Shown here one piece after another: positions 60,400-64,000 of a stretch of 64,000 nucleotides of DNA. Origin of the DNA: an uncultured Elusimicrobia bacterium (lineage in GTDB: Bacteria; Elusimicrobiota; Endomicrobiia; Endomicrobiales; CAIRNS01). The position numbers were made by a program, and so were the translations under genes. Under the pieces are notes generated by a model, which made no database searches, was not told the DNA's origin, and saw nothing but the letters and a program-made list of their open reading frames with translations. The DNA is taken from NCBI GenBank assembly GCA_903880015.1, contig CAIRNS010000009.1:1-64000 (forward strand), in the 5' to 3' direction. The stretch's first letter is position 1; every line of letters starts with the position of its first letter.

Positions 60400-62112
60400 C
60401 AAATCATTTTTTCCAACAACCGACTTTTTCCGAGTATACAATGTTGTTATAAAATCTGCATCACGGGCTACGACGCCATGAAAATCCAAAGATGCGATGA
60501 AAGTGTCCCATCGCATGGCGGCACTGTCCCAACTAAATCTCTTATTCGGATCAAGTGCATAACTATTGCTGATGCTCGATTTTGATTTGATCCAATTATC
60601 TTTAATCATTGAAAATGCCAAAGGAGACGGATTGACGCTGACGCAATTTTCGTAGAACACAAAATCAATGGAATCGGTAAATTTTGAACTCTCTATCAAG
60701 GCATCACAAACTTTGTATAACGGAACTTTGGTTACATCCATGCCATACGCATACCACAAATATCCTCCCATAATCCCCTGAAAGCCCATACCCATATCCC
60801 CCGTGCTGGATATAAATAGCATGCTGTATTTTCTCGCACGAAAATGCTCACCATATTCTTCGTGAATGCTTGAATATACCGATTGAGCGATTTGTTTCAA
60901 GCGCTCACTCTTGCTTTTGTTCCAGTAAAGAGAAACTCGCAACCCTTCTCCCGTTTGAAAGTAATTGAATCCATTATAGTTGAATTCATTTATCCGCAAT
61001 AAATCGTATTTGAACATATAGTACTGCGCAATTCCAATGACTACAATTATCACCAAAAATACTTTTCCCCATTTCTTGTTAAAAAACTCGTTCAAACCCA
61101 CAGCAGTAATAAGCGCACATGCGGGTAGCGCCGGAAGAAGATGCCTGGCTGTCTTCCAGTGGGGCATAACAAATAAAATTGTGGTGGGGAGTACTATCCA
61201 GAGAAGAAACATGACCTTGACATCAGTATTGACCTTCTTGATGAAATATATAATACAGGGTATCAGGAGTATAAAAAATGGAGGACTGAGAATACTTTCC
61301 CACCATCCCACAGTAAACAATCTTAGATTTGTAAAACTAAACAGTCCCTCGCCCCCGTATTCCTCTGTTAATCTCCCGTAAAGTTTCCAAGTCAAACTGT
61401 CGCTATAGTAATGAGTCAAAATAAATAATATACAATATATTATGCAACCGCAGATCGAGAAATTGAGTAGTTTTTTGTAACGCTGTTCCCTGACGGCGGC
61501 AAATATTGCCTTTAGCCCCCCCCAAACGAGCGGACCAATCATAAAGGCGCCGTAAGGTTCCTTCATAAGCATCCCGTAACAAAACATGAGCCCCACGAGA
61601 ATGCTCCATCGAGAATCTGAGAAATAATCAGATTTAATTAAACAATAGATATTCATGGTGATTATCGCCATGAGAGGGAAATCAATACAGAACTTATCAA
61701 AAGCCGCATAAGTGAGCGGGTACAACGATACCATAACCGCAGCAATAAGTCCGGTCCGATGGTCAGCAATCAAGTCGCCCAAAAGATATATGAAAACAAT
61801 GAGCAGCGCGAGATAAAACCCGTTATGCACGAAATTCAACAACTGCCATGAATTCCCAATTGCATGAATAATTAGCGCTGATTCAAGTTGATACAGCGGA
61901 GGATAATTGCTGTGGATAAATTCTTTTGTAATGCTTCCGGTAGAGAAAAAAGATTCAACAACCTTATAATAATTTGGTAATGCATCAATAAATCCGCTCG
62001 TACAGCTATCAACGATAAAATGTGCCGATTTTTTTGATTCAACGACTTCATTGAACCCGTAATACCCTATTATAACTGCAATAACTATCAATAAAAGTTT
62101 TTTATTTTTCAT
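60385..62112 (-). CDS. GT39/PMT-type membrane glycosyltransferase
   Basis: A 575-residue membrane protein with about eleven helices in its first 370 residues and a soluble tail. The first loop contains KEFIHSNYPPLYQLESALI, the usual acidic/P-P-L/Y segment of GT39/ArnT-like enzymes, and YPLTYAAFDKFCIDFPLMAI and PHWKTARHLLPALPACALI follow the family. Such enzymes move a sugar from polyprenyl phosphate onto a lipid, protein or glycan outside the inner membrane. The acceptor is unknown. It is 17 bases downstream of the radical-SAM gene and probably in one operon with it. It is more A/T-rich than its neighbours. Confidence 0.85.
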   Translation of the reverse strand: MKNKKLLLIVIAVIIGYYGFNEVVESKKSAHFIVDSCTSGFIDALPNYYKVVESFFSTGSITKEFIHSNYPPLYQLESALIIHAIGNSWQLLNFVHNGFYLALLIVFIYLLGDLIADHRTGLIAAVMVSLYPLTYAAFDKFCIDFPLMAIITMNIYCLIKSDYFSDSRWSILVGLMFCYGMLMKEPYGAFMIGPLVWGGLKAIFAAVREQRYKKLLNFSICGCIIYCILFILTHYYSDSLTWKLYGRLTEEYGGEGLFSFTNLRLFTVGWWESILSPPFFILLIPCIIYFIKKVNTDVKVMFLLWIVLPTTILFVMPHWKTARHLLPALPACALITAVGLNEFFNKKWGKVFLVIIVVIGIAQYYMFKYDLLRINEFNYNGFNYFQTGEGLRVSLYWNKSKSERLKQIAQSVYSSIHEEYGEHFRARKYSMLFISSTGDMGMGFQGIMGGYLWYAYGMDVTKVPLYKVCDALIESSKFTDSIDFVFYENCVSVNPSPLAFSMIKDNWIKSKSSISNSYALDPNKRFSWDSAAMRWDTFIASLDFHGVVARDADFITTLYTRKKSVVGKNDLLKNH

Positions 62113-62129
62113 TGTGGAATGCTATTTAA

Positions 62130-64000
62130 TTACCGAGCCAATACCTCATAGGGGATCTGGGGGAAATATTTCTTTAAGGTACATATTTTTTCTATCCCCC
62201 CCGACACAAGCGCTTCTCGATATCGCATCATATTATTGCCATTCCAAATAGCATCTAAACTTTCAGTATTCAGATTCCCGACACTGTTCCCACATAAACA
62301 ATGTGATTGCGGCATAACAGTCCCATCAGCAGCTATAGAAATATGACTCCAAGGGGCGTAGCAATTAGGGCCAAAACTTCCCGGAGAATCTTTTTTGGTA
62401 GTATTGCCTCTTGTGTCATCAATAGCGCCCCCCCGCACGGAATAATCGACAAAAAGGTCATGCGGGAGGTTATGCGAGAACTGAATATTTTCTTGTTCAC
62501 ACATTGCCTTGGCCACAGCAAGATCTGCATAAACCCGCTGCAAGAGAATATCATCTCGATTAATGGTAAATATATCTTCCTCTGGTATAATCTCAGGGGA
62601 ATACATGTATTGATATCGTACTATGCTAAATTCATGTTTTTGCGCAAAAGAAACAAAATTAATAATTTGATGACAATTTGATCGCATGATGACCATGCAT
62701 ATATCCATTGCATACCCAGGTCGTATGTTCGCCTTAAGCGTATTCATCATAAGCAACTTTTCCTGCAAGGTTTCAAAACTCGCACCATTGCGTATATACT
62801 CATATACTTCCTTCGTCGTTCCATCAATGGAGAAGGTAAGACTTATATTGTTTTCAATGAGTTTGACAGCAATTGTTTCATCGATGAGTAGTCCGTTGGT
62901 GACGATATTTTGTCTGACCCCGTTTCTGACCCCAGCCGACAAAAGCATATCGAAATCAGGATACAGGAACACTTCTCCACCCAACCAGTAAACATCCCTC
63001 ACAAACGGCATAATGGCAAGCAATTCATCCCGTACTTTCTGGGATATATCTTGCGCCGGCCGCGTCACGACGGAACACATCCTGCAGCGTAAATTACATT
63101 TTGTTGTCACCTGAACCGATAACCGGCACACCCGGGCAACAACCATCGTTTTTCCCTGCGCAATCTCCTGCTCGCACAAAAGCTGGTTCTTTTCTGAGCA
63201 CGAAAGCGCTTCCTTCAAGGGAAGCAATAACCCGGTTATAACAAGCGCGCGGGCATGGTCTCCCGCGTTATTGCACCGTTGCGCAATAGTGAGCATCCTC
63301 CGCACAACAGCGGCATATTTTCCGGGGTCAGCCTCCAACACCCTGGAGAGAACTCCCCATCCTTCCCCACGACTTCTCTGTTCCAGTATCCGGTCCAGCA
63401 GATGAATCGCCCCCGCATGGTTCGGCGAAACCGATATCTCCGCCATCGTTTCCTTCAGTGCCTTTTCGGAGTCCCCCAGCATCACATACAGATTGCCCAG
63501 TTTCTCATGCATCCCCAGCGGCAACGCTCCCTGCCGTTCTAACTGCTCTATTGCGGCATGGGCGTTCTCCCGATCTCCCACCCGCAGGCATTCTTGCGCT
63601 GCATTCACCAGGGCTTCATGTAACATCTCCCTCATCGCCTCGCCTGCACACCCTTCTCTCTCTCTATCGTAAGAGGTCAGCGCCGCCCCATACTGCTTCA
63701 TCCCGTGATATATTTTCCCCATCTCGAAATATGCCCCGCTCAGACCCGGATCACATTCGATCGCCTTCCTATACGCCGCAAGCGCCCCATCCGGTTCGCC
63801 CAGTTTACCACGACTCTTGCCCAAGAGCAGAAACGCATGCCCCGATGCCGGGTTAACGGCAATCTCGCGGGCCAACTCTTCAGCCGCCGCCGCATACTGC
63901 TCCTGCGCGTAATGTATCTTGCCTATCTCTAAATGCACACTGACTGCATCCGGCGCTTCTGCCAGCATCTCCAAAAACACCGCAAGCGCTCGGGAATGCT
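62130..64000 (-). CDS. TPR / radical SAM / SPASM protein, 5' end outside the window
   Basis: The frame is open to the right edge, so the N-terminus lies beyond 64000; over 616 residues are seen. The first ~200 residues are TPR units (VHLEIGKIHYAQEQYAAAAEE, GAYFEMGKIYHGMKQYGAALTSY, EKLGNLYVMLGDSEKAL). The radical SAM domain has the cluster motif KCNLRCRMC (codons near 63098-63075). The SPASM-type C-terminus has GPNCYAPWSHISIAADGTV, HCLCGNSVGN and a final cysteine in KICTLKKY. SPASM enzymes commonly modify peptides or carry extra iron-sulfur clusters. With TPRs it may dock a protein substrate. The partner glycosyltransferase gene follows. Confidence 0.88.
   Translation of the reverse strand, partial: HSRALAVFLEMLAEAPDAVSVHLEIGKIHYAQEQYAAAAEELAREIAVNPASGHAFLLLGKSRGKLGEPDGALAAYRKAIECDPGLSGAYFEMGKIYHGMKQYGAALTSYDREREGCAGEAMREMLHEALVNAAQECLRVGDRENAHAAIEQLERQGALPLGMHEKLGNLYVMLGDSEKALKETMAEISVSPNHAGAIHLLDRILEQRSRGEGWGVLSRVLEADPGKYAAVVRRMLTIAQRCNNAGDHARALVITGLLLPLKEALSCSEKNQLLCEQEIAQGKTMVVARVCRLSVQVTTKCNLRCRMCSVVTRPAQDISQKVRDELLAIMPFVRDVYWLGGEVFLYPDFDMLLSAGVRNGVRQNIVTNGLLIDETIAVKLIENNISLTFSIDGTTKEVYEYIRNGASFETLQEKLLMMNTLKANIRPGYAMDICMVIMRSNCHQIINFVSFAQKHEFSIVRYQYMYSPEIIPEEDIFTINRDDILLQRVYADLAVAKAMCEQENIQFSHNLPHDLFVDYSVRGGAIDDTRGNTTKKDSPGSFGPNCYAPWSHISIAADGTVMPQSHCLCGNSVGNLNTESLDAIWNGNNMMRYREALVSGGIEKICTLKKYFPQIPYEVLAR

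Overview
This 64 kb window is chromosomal DNA of roughly even base composition from a diderm (Gram-negative-type) bacterium. The evidence for two membranes is an RND efflux pump with a TolC-like outer-membrane channel, a large exported protein ending in a probable beta-barrel, and periplasmic proteins with signal peptides. Most genes are housekeeping genes in dense operons with 1-20 bp overlaps. Type III glutamine synthetase, the tyrA-aroA-plsC-ispH-rpsA order, a GH57 branching enzyme beside a DUF4912 protein, and a PIN/TRAM-ispD-ispF-cysS-rlmB run suggest a deep lineage, perhaps Omnitrophota/PVC-like or Desulfobacterota-like. That is a judgement from gene content, not a proven assignment. I see no rRNA, tRNA, CRISPR array, prophage or intact insertion sequence.

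Layout. Positions 92-6602 (minus) hold one envelope-stress/efflux operon: ECF sigma factor, zinc-finger anti-sigma factor, Spy/CpxP-like sensor, TolC-like channel, RND pump, DUF3820 protein and a 54-residue membrane protein. No periplasmic adaptor gene is present. A divergent exported rubrerythrin-like gene (6684-7373) shares the control region. Positions 7443-13120 (minus) carry an ATP-grasp ligase/metallopeptidase pair, a U32 protein and a PAS sensor without an output domain. Glutamine synthetase III (13303-15405) lies between two strong hairpins. Next come rpsI-rplM with a near-consensus promoter and a 933-residue peptidase/propeller/barrel protein.

Positions 19605-35969 (minus) form a supercluster: murC-murB-ddl-ftsQ-ftsA-ftsZ, yfiH, the aromatic amino acid genes pheA-hisC-aroF-tyrA-aroA, then plsC-ispH-rpsA and an FmdB-type zinc ribbon gene. 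Cell-wall synthesis and division, the shikimate branch, lipid/isoprenoid synthesis and translation are thus laid end to end. After a decayed REP-type transposase (about 36 kb), positions 36402-49048 (minus) encode queF, rlmI, wecB, a wecA/mraY-like transferase, glyA, tsaC, argJ, argC, rsmI, a GAF/HD-GYP protein, the GH57 enzyme and DUF4912. Positions 49175-54863 (plus) encode aroE, PIN/TRAM, ispD, ispF, cysS and rlmB; comEC (minus) and a second SpoU methylase gene (plus) follow. The right end has a PRC/MgtE-N/CBS regulator overlapping an unusual NRAMP-family transporter, a GT39-type membrane glycosyltransferase and an incomplete TPR/radical-SAM/SPASM protein.

The least ordinary material is non-coding. 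Three loci (25144-25357, 41479-41627, 53978-54116) are arrays of six, four and four hairpins at a period of about 30-34 bp. Their outer hairpins are near perfect, their inner ones are degenerate, and all three are bounded by CAAATCC...GGATTTG. Solo end units lie between tolC and the RND gene and, in frame, inside the peptidase/propeller gene. At least three other dispersed palindrome families are present, one of them also found inside the decayed transposase. Among protein systems, the ATP-grasp/metallopeptidase pair, the CBS-NRAMP pair and the adaptor-less pump operon deserve most attention.
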